Positions 1 to 13,258 of a stretch of DNA of 64,000 nt are shown in pieces. The stretch comes from Loxodes magnus (taxonomy: Eukaryota; Ciliophora; Karyorelictea; Loxodida; Loxodidae). The notes under the pieces are model-generated. The model had not been told where the DNA came from. It did not search any database and saw only the letters and a program-made list of their open reading frames with translations. Position 1 is the first letter of the stretch, and each line of letters begins with the position of its first letter. The stretch is from the NCBI GenBank assembly GCA_946699065.1, contig CAMPDV010000065.1, positions 558,001 to 622,000 on the forward strand, given 5' to 3'. Made by a program: the position numbers and the translations under genes.

Positions 1-179
1 TAAATTAAAATCAGTTTGACTGAAATAGAATTTTAAGTAAATTAAAATATGTATGACTGAAATAGAATTTTAAGTAAATTTAAAATAAGTTTGAAAGAAA
101 TAGAATTTTAAGTAAATTAAAATAAGTTTGACTGAAATAGAAATTTAAGTAAATTAAAATCAGTTTGACTGAAATAGAA

Positions 180-1921
180 TTTTAAGTAAATTAAAATCAG
201 TTTGACTGAAATAGAATTTTAAGTAAATTAAAATAGTTTGACTGAAATAGAATTTTAAGTAAATTAAAATAAGTTTGACTGAAATAGATTTTTAAGTAAA
301 TTAAAATAAGTGAGACTGAAATAGTATTTTAAGTAAATTAAAATCAGTTTGACTGAAATAGAATTTTAAGTAAATTAAAATCAGTTTGACTGAAATAGAA
401 TTTTAAGTAAATTAAAATCAGCACGACTGAAATAGAATTTTAAGTAAATTAAAATAAGTTTGACTGAAATAGAATTTTAAGTAAATTTATGAATAAGTTT
501 GACTGAAATAGAATTTTAAGTAAATTAAAATAAGTTTGACTGAAATAGAATTTCAAGTAAATTAAAATAAGTGAGACTGAAATAGAATTTTAAGTAAATT
601 AAAATAAATGTGACTGAAATAGAATTTTAAGTAAATTAAAATAAGTGAGACTGAAATAGAGTTTTGAGTAAATTAAAATAAATGTGACTGAAATAGAATT
701 TCAAGTAAATTAAAATCAGTTTGACTGAAATAGAATTTTAAGTAAATTAAAAGCAGTTTGACTGAAATAGAAATTTAAGTAAATTAAAATAAGTTTGACT
801 GAAATAGAATTTTAAGTAAATTAAAATAAGTTTGAATGAAATAGAATTTTAAGTAAATTAAAATCAGTTTGACTGAAATAGAATTTTAAGTAAATTAAAA
901 TAAGTTTGAATGAAATAGAATTTTAAGCAAATTAAAATCAGTTTGACTGAATCAGAATTTTAAGTAAATTAAAAGAAGTGAGACTGATAAAGTATTTTAA
1001 GTAAATTAAAATAAGTTTGACTGAAATAGATTTTTAAGTAAATTAAAATAAGTGAGACTGAAATAGTATTTTAAGTAAATTAAAATCAGTTTGACTGAAA
1101 TAGAATTTTAAGTAAATTAAAATAGTTTGACTGAAATAGAATTTTAAGTAAATTAAAATAAGTTTGACTGAAATAGATTTTTAAGTAAATTAAAATAAGT
1201 GAGACTGAAATAGAATTTTAAGTAAATTAAAATCAGTTTGACTGAAATAGAATTTTAAGTAAATTAAAATCAGTTTGACTGAAATAGAATTTTAAGTAAA
1301 TTAAAATCAGCACGACTGAAATAGAATTTTAAGTAAATTAAAATAAGTTTGACTGAAATAGAATTTTAAGTAAATTTATGAATAAGTTTGACTGAAATAG
1401 AATTTTAAGTAAATTAAAATAAGTTTGACTGAAATAGAATTTCAAGTAAATTAAAATAAGTGAGACTGAAATAGAATTTTAAGTAAATTAAAATAAATGT
1501 GACTGAAATAGAATTTTAAGTAAATTAAAATAAGTGAGACTGAAATAGAGTTTTGAGTAAATTAAAATAAATGTGACTGAAATAGAATTTCAAGTAAATT
1601 AAAATCAGTTTGACTGAAATAGAATTTTAAGTAAATTAAAAGCAGTTTGACTGAAATAGAAATTTAAGTAAATTTATGAATAAGTTTGACTGAAATAGAA
1701 TTTTAAGTAAATTAAAATAAGTTTGAATGAAATAGAATTTTAAGTAAATTAAAATCAGTTTGACTGAAATAGAATTTTAAGTAAATTAAAATAAGTTTGA
1801 ATGAAATAGAATTTTAAGCAAATTAAAATCAGTTTGACTGAATCAGAATTTTAAGTAAATTAAAAGAAGTGAGACTGATAAAGTATTTTAAGTAAATTAA
1901 AATAAGTTTGACTGAAATAGA
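180..1921 (+). repeat. Tandem duplication, period about 890 bp (24 monomers)
   Basis: Bases 180-785 recur at +889 (1069-1674) and about 790-1030 recur at +891 (1681-1921). The 2-bp change of offset comes from one monomer that reads AAATTAAAAT at 782 but AAATTTATGAAT at 1671. One further substitution was seen (325 T, 1214 A). Shared rare markers fix the register: AAATAGTTTG at 231/1120, GCACGAC at 421/1310, GTTTTGAG at 661/1550 and GAAGTGAGACTGATAAAG at 975/1866. This is a higher-order unit of 24 monomers present twice. Confidence 0.9.
1291..1310. repeat. Representative short dyad at the monomer junction
   Basis: ATTTTAA, a five-base spacer GTAAA, and TTAAAAT form a perfect 7-bp inverted repeat across each consensus monomer junction, so most of the monomers in the window can pair in this way. 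The AATTTTAATTAAATT variant keeps the arms and makes the centre more palindromic; TTTCAAG and AAATTTAAG variants break one arm. Coordinates mark one ordinary example. Confidence 0.8.
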
Positions 1922-2805
1922 ATTTTAAGTAAATTAAAATCAGTTTGACTGAAATAGAATTTTAAGTAAATTAAAATAAGTTTGACTGAAATAGAAATTT
2001 AAGTAAATTAAAATAAGTGAGACTGAAATAGAGTTTTAAGTAAATTAAAATAAGTTTGAATGAAATAGAATTTTAAGTAAATTAAAATCAGTTTGACTGA
2101 AATAGAAATTTAAGTAAATTAAAATAAGTGAGACTGAAATAGAGTTTTAAGTAAATTAAAATAAGTTTGACTGAAATAGAATTTTAAGTAAATTAAAATC
2201 AGTTTGACTGAAATAGAATTTTAAGTAAATTAAAATCAGTTTGACTGAAATAGAATTTTAAGTAAATTAAAATAAGTTTGAATGAAATAGAATTTTTAGT
2301 AAATTAAAATAAGTGTGACTGAAATAGAATTTTAAGTAAATTAAAATCAGCATGACTGAAATAGAATTTTAAGTAAATTAAAATAAGTGAGACTGAAATA
2401 GATTTTCAAGTAAATTAAAATCAGTTTGACTGAAATAGAATTTTAAGTAAATTAAAATCAGTTTGACTGAAATAGAAATTTAAGTAAATTAAAATAAGTT
2501 TGAATGAAATAGAATTTTAAGTAAATTAAAATAAGATTGACTGAAATAGAATTTTAAGTAAATTAAAATAGTTTGACTGAAAAATGAATTTTAAGTAAAT
2601 TAAAATAAGTATGACTGAAATAGAATTTTAAGTAAATTAAAATAAGTGTGACTGAAAAAGTATTTTAAGTAAATTAAAATCAGTATGACTGAAATAGAAT
2701 TTTAAGTAAATTAAAATCAGCACGACTGAAATAGAATTTCAAGTAAATTAAAATAAGTTTGGCTGAAATAGAATTTTAAGTAAATTAAAATCAGTTTGAC
2801 TGAAA
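1501..2805 (+). repeat. Long-range copy A of a 1.3 kb block (partner 13259-14561)
   Basis: Rare variants keep their order and spacing at an offset of 11756-11758: GTTTTGAG at 1550 and 13308, GAAGTGAGAC at 1866 and 13624, AATTTTTAGT at 2291 and 14048, and GTTTGGCTG at 2757 and 14513. A patch around 2041-2160 differs in monomer type from its partner, so this is a diverged copy or one altered by conversion. Confidence 0.8.
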
Positions 2806-3464
2806 TAGAATTTCAAGTAAATTAAAATAAGTTTGACTGAAATAAAATTTTAAGTAAATTAAAATAAATGTGACTGAAATAGAATTTTAAGTAAATTAAA
2901 ATAAATGTGACTGAAATAGAATTTTAAGCAAATTAAAATAGTTTGACTGAAATAGAATTTTAAGTAAATTAAAATCAGTTTGACTGAAATAGAATTTCAA
3001 GTAAATAAAATAAGTATGATAGAAATAGAATTTTAAGTAAATTAAAATAAATGTGACTGAAATAGAATTTTAAGTAAATTTAAATAAGTTAGACTGAAAT
3101 AGAATTTTAAGTAAATTAAAATCAGTTTGACTGAATCAGAATTTTAAGTAAATTAAAATAACTTTGACGGAAATAGAATTTTAAGTAAATTAAAATAAGT
3201 TTGACTGAAATAGAATTTCAAGTAAATTAAAATAAGTTTGACTGAAATAGAATTTTAAGTAAATTAAAATCAGCACGACTGAAATAGAATTTTAAGTAAA
3301 TTTAAATAAGTTAGACTGAAATAGAATTTTAAGTAAATTAAAATAAGTGTGACTGAAAAAGTATTTTAAGTAAATTAAAATCAGTATGACTGAAATAGAA
3401 TTTTAAGTAAATTAAAATCAGCACGACTGAAATAGAATTTTAAGTAAATTAAAATAAGTTTGAC
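1922..3464 (+). repeat. Mixed monomers between the 890-bp and 1740-bp tandem blocks
   Basis: The stretch holds plain 37-bp monomers with no tandem higher-order period that I could follow. It contains GTTTGGCTG at 2757, a CpG created by TTTGACGG at 3168, and GCACGAC monomers near 2721, 3271 and 3421. Its first 0.9 kb belongs to the block shared with 13.3-14.6 kb. Nothing other than satellite is visible. Confidence 0.85.
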
Positions 3465-6400
3465 TGAAATAGAATTTTAATTAAATTTATGAATAAGTTT
3501 GACTGAAATAGAATTTTATGTAAATTAAAATAAGTTTGAATGAAATAGAATTTTAAGTAAATTAAAATAAGTTTGAATGAAATAGTATTTTAAGTAAATT
3601 AAAATAAGTTTGACTGAAATAGAAATTTAAGTAAATTAAAATCAGTTTGAATGAAATAGAATTTTAAGTAAATTAAAATCAGCTTGACTGAAATAGATTT
3701 TCAAGTAAATTAAAATCAGTTTGACTGAAATAGAATTTTAAGTAAATTAAAATCAGTTTGACTGAAATAGAATTTTAAGTAAATTAAAATAAGTGTGACT
3801 GAAATAGAATTTTAAGTAAATTAAAATAAGTTAGACTGAAATAGAATTTTAAGTAAATTAAAATTGGTTTGACTGAAATTGAATTTTAAGTAAATTAAAA
3901 TAAGTTTGACTGAAATAGAATTTTAAGTAAATTAAAATAAGTGTGACTGAAATAGAATTTTAAGTAAATTAAAATCAGTTTGACTGAAATAGAATTTTAA
4001 GTAAATTAAAATAAGTTTGAATGAAATAGAATTTTAAGTAAATTAAAATAAGTTTGACTGAAATAGAAATTTAAGTAAATTAAAATCAGTTTGACTGAAA
4101 TAGAATTTTAAGTAAATTAAAATAAGTTTGACTGAAATAGAAATTTAAGTAAATTAAAATAAGTTTGACTGAAATAGAAATTTAAGTAAATTTATGTATA
4201 AGTTTGACTGAAATAGAATTTTAAGTAAATTAAAATAAGTATGACTGAAATTGAATTTTAAGTAAATTAAAATAAGTTTGACTGAAAAAGTATTTTAATT
4301 AAATTAAAATAAATATGACTGAAATAGAAATTTAAGTAAATTAAAATAGTTTGACTGAAATAGAAATTTAAGTAAATTAAAATAAGTATGATAGAAATAG
4401 AATTTTAAGTAAATTAAAATAAGTGTGACTGAAATAGAATTTTAAGTAAATTTAAATAAGTTAGACTGAAATTGAATTTTAATTAAATTAAAATCAGTAT
4501 GAATGAAATAGAATTTTAAGTAAATTAAAATAAGTTTGACTGAAATAGAATTTTAAGTAAATTAAAATAAGTGTGACTGAAAAAGTATTTTAAGTAAATT
4601 AAAATAAGTTTGACTTAAATAGAATTTTAAGTAAATTAAAATAAGTATGACTGAAATTGAATTTTAAGTAAAATAAAATAAGTGAGACTGAAAAAGTATT
4701 TTAATTAAATTAAAATAAATATGACTGAAATCGAAATTTAAGTAAATTAAAATAGTTTGACTGAAATAGAAATTTAAGTAAATTAAAATAAGTTTGACTG
4801 AAATAGAAATTTAAGTAAATTAAAATAAGTTTGAATGAAATAGAATTTTAAGTAAATTAAAATAAGTATGACTGAAATAGAATTTTAAGTAAATTAAAAT
4901 AAGTTTGACTGAAATAGAATTTCAAGTAAATTAAAATAAGTGTGACTGAAATAGAATTTTAAGTAAATTAAAAATGTTTGACTGAAATAGAATTTTAAGT
5001 AAATTAAAATAAGTATGACTGAAATTGAATTTTAAGTAAATTAAAATAAATGTGACAAAAATAGAATTTTAAGTAAATTAAAATAAGTGTGACTGAAATA
5101 GAATTTTAAGTAAATTAAAATAAGTTTGACTGAAATAGAATTTTAAGTAAATTAAAATAAGTGTGACTGAAATAGAATTTTAAGTAAATTAAAATAAGTT
5201 TGAATGAAATAGAATTTTAATTAAATTTATGAATAAGTTTGACTGAAATAGAATTTTATGTAAATTAAAATAAGTTTGAATGAAATAGAATTTTAAGTAA
5301 ATTAAAATAAGTTTGAATGAAATAGTATTTTAAGTAAATTAAAATAAGTTTGACTGAAATAGAAATTTAAGTAAATTAAAATCAGTTTGAATGAAATAGA
5401 ATTTTAAGTAAATTAAAATCAGCTTGACTGAAATAGATTTTCAAGTAAATTAAAATCAGTTTGACTGAAATAGAATTTTAAGTAAATTAAAATCAGTTTG
5501 ACTGAAATAGAATTTTAAGTAAATTAAAATAAGTGTGACTGAAATAGAATTTTAAGTAAATTAAAATAAGTTAGACTGAAATAGAATTTTAAGTAAATTA
5601 AAATTGGTTTGACTGAAATTGAATTTTAAGTAAATTAAAATAAGTTTGACTGAAATAGAATTTTAAGTAAATTAAAATAAGTGTGACTGAAATAGAATTT
5701 TAAGTAAATTAAAATCAGTTTGACTGAAATAGAATTTTAAGTAAATTAAAATAAGTTTGAATGAAATAGAATTTTAAGTAAATTAAAATAAGTTTGACTG
5801 AAATAGAAATTTAAGTAAATTAAAATCAGTTTGACTGAAATAGAATTTTAAGTAAATTAAAATAAGTTTGACTGAAATAGAAATTTAAGTAAATTAAAAT
5901 AAGTTTGACTGAAATAGAAATTTAAGTAAATTTATGTATAAGTTTGACTGAAATAGAATTTTAAGTAAATTAAAATAAGTATGACTGAAATTGAATTTTA
6001 AGTAAATTAAAATAAGTTTGACTGAAAAAGTATTTTAATTAAATTAAAATAAATATGACTGAAATAGAAATTTAAGTAAATTAAAATAGTTTGACTGAAA
6101 TAGAAATTTAAGTAAATTAAAATAAGTATGATAGAAATAGAATTTTAAGTAAATTAAAATAAGTGTGACTGAAATAGAATTTTAAGTAAATTTAAATAAG
6201 TTAGACTGAAATTGAATTTTAATTAAATTAAAATCAGTATGAATGAAATAGAATTTTAAGTAAATTAAAATAAGTTTGACTGAAATAGAATTTTAAGTAA
6301 ATTAAAATAAGTGTGACTGAAAAAGTATTTTAAGTAAATTAAAATAAGTTTGACTTAAATAGAATTTTAAGTAAATTAAAATAAGTATGACTGAAATTGA

Positions 6401-6960
6401 ATTTTAAGTAAAATAAAATAAGTGAGACTGAAAAAGTATTTTAATTAAATTAAAATAAATATGACTGAAATCGAAATTTAAGTAAATTAAAATAGTTTGA
6501 CTGAAATAGAAATTTAAGTAAATTAAAATAAGTTTGACTGAAATAGAAATTTAAGTAAATTAAAATAAGTTTGAATGAAATAGAATTTTAAGTAAATTAA
6601 AATAAGTATGACTGAAATAGAATTTTAAGTAAATTAAAATAAGTTTGACTGAAATAGAATTTCAAGTAAATTAAAATAAGTGTGACTGAAATAGAATTTT
6701 AAGTAAATTAAAAATGTTTGACTGAAATAGAATTTTAAGTAAATTAAAATAAGTATGACTGAAATTGAATTTTAAGTAAATTAAAATAAATGTGACAAAA
6801 ATAGAATTTTAAGTAAATTAAAATAAGTGTGACTGAAATAGAATTTTAAGTAAATTAAAATAAGTTTGACTGAAATAGAATTTTAAGTAAATTAAAATAA
6901 GTGTGACTGAAATAGAATTTTAAGTAAATTAAAATAAGTTTGAATGAAATAGAATTTTAA
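3465..6960 (+). repeat. Perfect tandem duplication, period 1740 bp (47 monomers)
   Basis: Bases 3465-5220 are repeated at +1740 (5205-6960). Comparing the sequence row by row I found no difference over 1756 bases. The left boundary is the mismatch 3464 C against 5204 A; the right boundary is 5221 T against 6961 G. Both copies carry the same rare monomers: AATTTTATG, AAATTGGTTTGACTG, ATTTATGTATAAG, GTATGATAG, TTGACTTAAATAG and GAAATCGAAATT. Identity across so many degenerate monomers indicates a very recent duplication or an assembly repeat. Confidence 0.95.
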
Positions 6961-9900
6961 GTAAATTAAAATAAGTATGACTGAAATTGAATTTTAAGTA
7001 AATTAAAATCAGTTTGACTGAAATAGAATTTTAAGTAAATTAAAATAAGATTGACTGAAATAGAATTTTAAGTAAATTAAAATCAGTTTGACTGAAATAG
7101 AATTTTAAGTAAATTAAAATCAGTTTGACTGAAAAAGTATTTTAAGTAAATTAAAATAAGTGTGACTGAAATAGAATTTTAAGTAAATTTAAATCAGTTT
7201 GACTGAAATAGAATTTTAAGTAAATTAAAATAGTTTGACTGAAAAATGAATTTTAAGTAAATTAAAATCAGTTTGACTGAAATAGAATTTTAAGTAAATT
7301 AAAATAAGTGTGACTGAAAAAGTATTTTAAGTAAATTAAAATCAGTATGACTGAAATGGAATTTTAAGTAAATTAAAATAAGTGTGACTGAAATAGAATT
7401 TTAATTAAATTAAAATAAGTGTGACTGAAATAGAATTTTAAGTAAATTAAAATCAGTTTGACTGAAATAGAATTTTAAGTAAATTTATGAATAAGTTTGA
7501 CTGAAATAGAATTTTAAGTAAATTAAAATAAGTTTGAATGAAATAGAATTTTAAGTAAATTAAAATCAGTTTGACTGAAAAAGTATTTTAAGTAAATTAA
7601 AATAGTTTGACTGAAATAGAATTTTAAGTAAATTAAAATCAGTTTGACTGAAATAGAATTTTAAGTAAATTAAAATAAGTTTGACTGAAAAAGTATTTAA
7701 AGTAATCTAAATAAGTTAGACTGAAATAGAATTTTAAGTAAATTAAAATAAGTATGACTGAAATAGAATTTTAAGTAAATTAAAATCAGTTTGACTGAAA
7801 TAGAATTTCAAGTAAATTAAAATAAATATGACTGAATCAGAATTTTAAGTAAATTAAAAATGTTTGACTGAAATAGAATTTTAAGTAAATTTAAATCAGT
7901 TTGACTGAAATAGAATTTTAAGTAAATTAAAATCAGTTTGACTGAAATAGAATTTTAAGTAAATTAAAATAGTTTGACTGAAATAGAATTTCAAGTAAAT
8001 TAAATAAGTATGATAGAAATAGAATTTTAAGTAAATTAAAATAAGTATGACTGAAATAGAATTTTAAGTAAATTAAAATTGGTTTGATTGAAATAGAATT
8101 TTAAGTAAATTAAAATAAGTGTGACTGAAATAGAATTTTAAGTAAATTATAATCAGTTTGACTGAAATAGAATTTTAAGTAAATTAAAATCAGCACGACT
8201 GAAATAGAATTTTAAGTAAATTAAAATAAATGTGACTGAAATAGAATTTTAAGTAAATTAAAATAAATGTGACTGAAATAGAATTTTAAGTAAATTAAAA
8301 TCAGTTTGACTGAAATAGAATTTCAAGTAAATTAAAATAAATATGACTGAAATAGAATTTTAAGTAAATTAAAAATGTTTGACTGAAATAGAATTTTAAG
8401 TAAATTTAAATCAGTTTGACTGAAATAGAATTTTAAGTAAATTAAAATCAGTTTGACAGAAATAGAATTTTAATTAAATTAAAATAAGTTTGACTGAAAT
8501 AGAAATTTAAGTAAATTAAAATAAGTTTGAATGAAATAGAATTTTAAGTAAATTAAAATAAGTATGACTGAAATAGAATTTTAAGTAAATTTAAATAAGT
8601 TTGACTGAAATAGAATTTTAAGTAAATTAAAATAGTTTGACTGAAATAGAATTTCAAGTAAATTAAAATAAATATGACTGAATCAGAATTTTAAGTAAAT
8701 TAAAAATGTTTGACTGAAATAGAATTTTAAGTAAATTAAAATAAGTATGACTGAAATTGAATTTTAAGTAAATTAAAATAAGTGAGACTGAAAAAGTATT
8801 TTAATTAAATTAAAATCAGTATGACTGAAATAGAATTTTAAGTAAATTAAAATAAGTATGACTGAAATAGAATTTCAAGTAAATTAAAATAAGTTTGACT
8901 GAAATAGAATTTTATGTAAATTAAAATCAGTTTGACTGAAATAGAATTTTAAGTAAATTAAAATCAGCACGACTGAAATAGAATTTTAAGTAAATTAAAA
9001 TCAGTTTGACTGAAATAGAATTTCAAGTAAATAAAATAAGTATGATAGAAATAGAATTTTAAGTAAATTAAAATAAGTGTGACTGAAATAGAATTTTAAG
9101 TAAATTTTAATAAGTTTGAATGAAATAGAATTTTAAGTAAATTAAAATAAGTTTGACTGAAATAGAATTTTAAGTAAATTAAAATAAATGTGACTGAAAT
9201 AGAATTTTAAGCAAATTAAAATAGTTTGACTGAAAAAGAATTTTAAGTAAATTAAAATCAGTTTGACTGAAATAGAATTTTAAGTAAATTAAAATCAGTG
9301 TGACTGAAATAGAATTTTGAGTAAATTAAAATTAGTTTGAATGAAATAGAATTTTAAGTAAATTAAAATAAGTGTGACTGAAATAGAATTTTAAGTAAAT
9401 TAAAATCAGTGTGACTGAAATAGAATTTTGAGTAAATTAAAATTAGTTTGACTGAAATAGAATTTTAAGTAAATTTAAATAAGTTAGACTGAAATAGAAT
9501 TTTAAGTAAATTAAAATAAGTGTGACTGAAAAAGTATTTTAAGTAAATTAAAATCAGTATGACTGAAATGGAATTTTAAGTAAATTAAAATAAGTGTGAC
9601 TGAAATAGAATTTTAAGTAAATTAAAAATGTTTGACTGAAATAAAATTTTAAGTAAATTAAAATAAATGTGACTGAAATAGAATTTTAAGTAAATTTAAA
9701 AAAGTATGAATGAAATAGAATTTTAAGTAAATTAAAATCAGTTTGACTGAAATAGAATTTTAATAATTTATGTATAAGTTTGACTGAAATATAATAATAA
9801 GTAAATTTAAAATAAGTGTGACTGAAATAGAATTTCAAGTAAATTAAAATCAGTTTGACTGAAATAGAATTTCAAGTAAATAAAATAAGTATGATAGAAA

Positions 9901-11717
9901 TAGAATTTTAAGTAAATTAAAATCAGTTTGACTGAAATAGAATTTTAAGTAAATTAAAATAGTTTGACTGAAATAGAATTTCAAGTAAATTAAAATAAAT
10001 ATGACTGAATCAGAATTTTAAGTAAATTAAAAATGTTTGACTGAAATAGAATTTTAAGTAAATTAAAATAAGTATGACTGAAATAGAATTTTAAGTAAAT
10101 TAAAATCAGCACGACTGAAATAGAATTTCAAGTAAATTAAAATAAGTTTGACTGAAATAGAATTTTATGTAAATTAAAATCAGTTTGACTGAAATAGAAT
10201 TTTAAGTAAATTAAAATCAGCACGACTGAAATAGAATTTCAAGTAAATTAAAATAAGTTTGACTGAAATAGAATTTTAAGTAAATAAAATAAGTATGATA
10301 GAAATAGAATTTTAAGTAAATTAAAATAAGTGTGACTGAAATAGAATTTTAAGTAAATTAAAATTGGTTTGACTGAAATTGAATTTTAAGTAAATTAAAA
10401 TAAGTGTGACTGAAATAGAATTTTAAGTAAATTATAATCAGTTTGACTGAAATAGAATTTTAAGTAAATTAAAATCAGCACGACTGAAATAGAATTTTAA
10501 GTAAATTAAAATAAATGTGACTGAAATAGAATTTTAAGTAAATTAAAATAAATGTGACTGAAATAGAATTTTAAGTAAATTAAAATCAGTTTGACTGAAA
10601 TAGAATTTCAAGTAAATTAAAATAAATATGACTGAAATAGAATTTTAAGTAAATTAAAATAAGTTTGACTGAAATAGAATTTCAAGTAAATTAAAATCAG
10701 TGTGACTGAAATATAATTTTTAGTAAATTTAAATAAGTGTGACTGAAAAAGTATTTTAAGTAAATTAAAATAAGTTTGACTGAAATAGAATTTTAAGTAA
10801 ATTAAAATAAGTATGACTGAAATAGAATTTTAAGTAAATTAAAATTGGTTTGATTGAAATAGAATTTTAAGTAAATTAAAATAAGTGTGACTGAAATAGA
10901 ATTTTAAGTAAATTATAATCAGTTTGACTGAAATAGAATTTTAAGTAAATTAAAATCAGCACGACTGAAATAGAATTTTAAGTAAATTAAAATAAATGTG
11001 ACTGAAATAGAATTTTATGTAAATTAAAAAAGTATGAATGAAATAGAATTTTAAGTAAATTAAAATAAGTTTGACTGAAATAGATTTTTAAGTAAATTAA
11101 AATAAGTATGACTGAAATAGAATTTTATGTAAATTTAAAAAAGTATGAATGAAATAGAATTTTAAGTAAATTAAAATCAGTTTGACTGAAATAGAATTTT
11201 AAGTAAATTAAAATAAGATTGACTGAAATATAATAATAAGTAAATTTAAAATAAGTGTGACTGAAATAGAATTTCAAGTAAATTAAAATCAGTTTGACTG
11301 AAATAGAATTTCAAGTAAATAAAATAAGTATGTTAGAAATAGAATTTTAAGTAAATTTAAATCAGTTTGACTGAAATAGATTTTTAAGTAAATTAAAATA
11401 AGTTTGACTGAAATAGAATTTTAAGTAAATTAAAATCAGTTTGACTGAAATAGAATTTTAAGTAAATTAAAATCAGTTTGACTGAAATAGAATTTTAAGT
11501 AAATTAAAATCAGCACGACTGAAATAGAATTTTAAGTAAATTAAAATAAGTTTGACTGAAATAGAATTTTAAGTAAATTTATGAATAAGTTTGACTGAAA
11601 TAGAATTTTAAGTAAATTAAAATAAGTTTGACTGAAATAGAATTTTAAGTAAATTAAAATAAGTTTGAATGAAATAGTATTTTAAGTAAATTAAAATAAG
11701 TTTGACTGAAATAGAAA
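6961..11717 (+). repeat. Mixed satellite domain with short partial copies
   Basis: No long tandem period was found. A short block marked by AAATTGGTTTGA and AAATTATAATCAG followed by GCACGAC occurs three times, at about 8013-8371, 10365-10656 and 10779-11007 (offsets 2285 and 2766, a few substitutions). Two irregular monomers with TAATAATAAG lie at about 9757-9815 and 11221-11255. A monomer with the sequence TAATCTAAATAAG is at about 7700. Nothing other than satellite is seen. Confidence 0.85.
9757..9815 (+). repeat. Irregular satellite monomers with AATAATTTATG and TAATAATAAG
   Basis: Here the tail reads TTTAATAATTTATG instead of TTTTAAGTAAATT. The next monomer reads GAAATATAATAATAAG instead of GAAATAGAATTTTAAG. 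The second form recurs at about 11221-11240. These are among the most divergent monomers in the window and break the usual ATTTTAA/TTAAAAT dyad. Confidence 0.75.
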
Positions 11718-12491
11718 TTTAAGTAAATTAAAATCAGTTTGACTGAAATAGAATTTTAAGTAAATTAAAATAAGTGTGACTGAAATAGAATTTTAAGTAA
11801 ATTAAAATAAGTTAGACTGAAATAGAATTTTAAGTAAATTAAAATTGGTTTGACTGAAATTGAATTTTAAGTAAATTAAAATAAGTTTGACTGAAATAGA
11901 ATTTTAAGTAAATTAAAATAAGTGTGACTGAAATAGAATTTTAAGTAAATTAAAATCAGTTTGACTGAAATAGAATTTTAAGTAAATTAAAATAAGTTTG
12001 AATGAAATAGAATTTCAAGTAAATTAAAATAAGTTTGACTGAAATAGAATTTTAAGTAAATAAAAATAAGTTTGACTGAAATAGTATTTTAAGTAAATTA
12101 AAATCAGTTTGACTGAAATAGAATTTTAAGTAAATTAAAATCAGTTTGACTGAAATAGAATTTTAAGTAAATTAAAATAAGTGTGACTGAAATAGAATTT
12201 TAAGTAAATTAAAATAAGTTAGACTGAAATAGAATTTTAAGTAAATTAAAATTGGTTTGACTGAAATTGAATTTTAAGTAAATTAAAATAAGTTTGACTG
12301 AAATAGAATTTTAAGTAAATTAAAATAAGTGTGACTGAAATAGAATTTTAAGTAAATTAAAATCAGTTTGACTGAAATAGAATTTTAAGTAAATTAAAAT
12401 AAGTTTGAATGAAATAGAATTTCAAGTAAATTAAAATAAGTTTGACTGAAATAGAATTTTAAGTAAATAAAAATAAGTTTGACTGAAATAG
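11718..12491 (+). repeat. Tandem duplication, period 407 bp (11 monomers)
   Basis: Bases 11718-12084 recur at +407 (12125-12491). The shared markers are GTTAGACTG (11811/12218), AAATTGGTTTGACTGAAATTG and GTTTGAATG followed by TTTCAAG (the AATGAAATAG at 12001/12408). The copies diverge at 12085, where one has ATAGTATT and the other ATAGAATT. The period is exactly 11 x 37. Confidence 0.9.
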
Positions 12492-13258
12492 AATTTTAAG
12501 TAAATTAAAATAAGTGTGACTGAAATAGAATTTTAAGTAAATTAAAATTGGTTTGACTGAAATATAATTTTAAGTAAATTTATGAATAAGTTTGACTGAA
12601 ATAGAATTTTAAGTAAATTTAAATCAGTTTGACTGAAATAGAATTTTAAGTAAATTAAAATCAGTTTGACTGAAAAAGAATTTTAAGTAAATTAAAATAT
12701 GTATGACTGAAATAGAATTTTAAGTAAATTTAAAATAAGTTTGAAAGAAATAGAATTTCAAGTAAATTAAAATAAGTGTGACTGAAATAGAATTTTAAGT
12801 AAATTAAAAATGTTTGACTGAAATAGAATTTTAAGTAAATTAAAATCAGTTTGACTGAAATAGAATTTTAAGTAAATTAAAATAGTTTGACTGAAATAGA
12901 ATTTTAAGTAAATTAAAATCAGTTTGACTGAAATAGAAATTTAAGTAAATTAAAATAAGTGTGACTGAAATAGAATTTTAAGTAAATTTTAATAAGTTTG
13001 AATGAAATAGATTTTTAAGTAAATTAAAATAAGTATGACTGAAATAGAATTTTAAGTAAATTAAAATCAGTTTGACTGAAATATAATTTTAAGTAAATTA
13101 AAATAAGTTTGACTGAAATAGAATTTTAAGTAAATTAAAATCAGTGTGACTGAAATAGAATTTTAAGTAAATTAAAATAAGTTTGACTGAAATAGAAATT
13201 TAAGTAAATTAAAATAAGTGAGACTGAAATAGAGTTTTGAGTAAATTAAAATAAATGT
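12492..13258 (+). repeat. Mixed monomers; includes a short copy of the window's first bases
   Basis: The monomers near 12660-12755 (AAAATATGTATGACTG followed by TTTGAAAGAAATAG) repeat those at about 10-105, at an offset of 12650. After that point the two stretches part. Otherwise these are plain satellite monomers. Confidence 0.7.
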
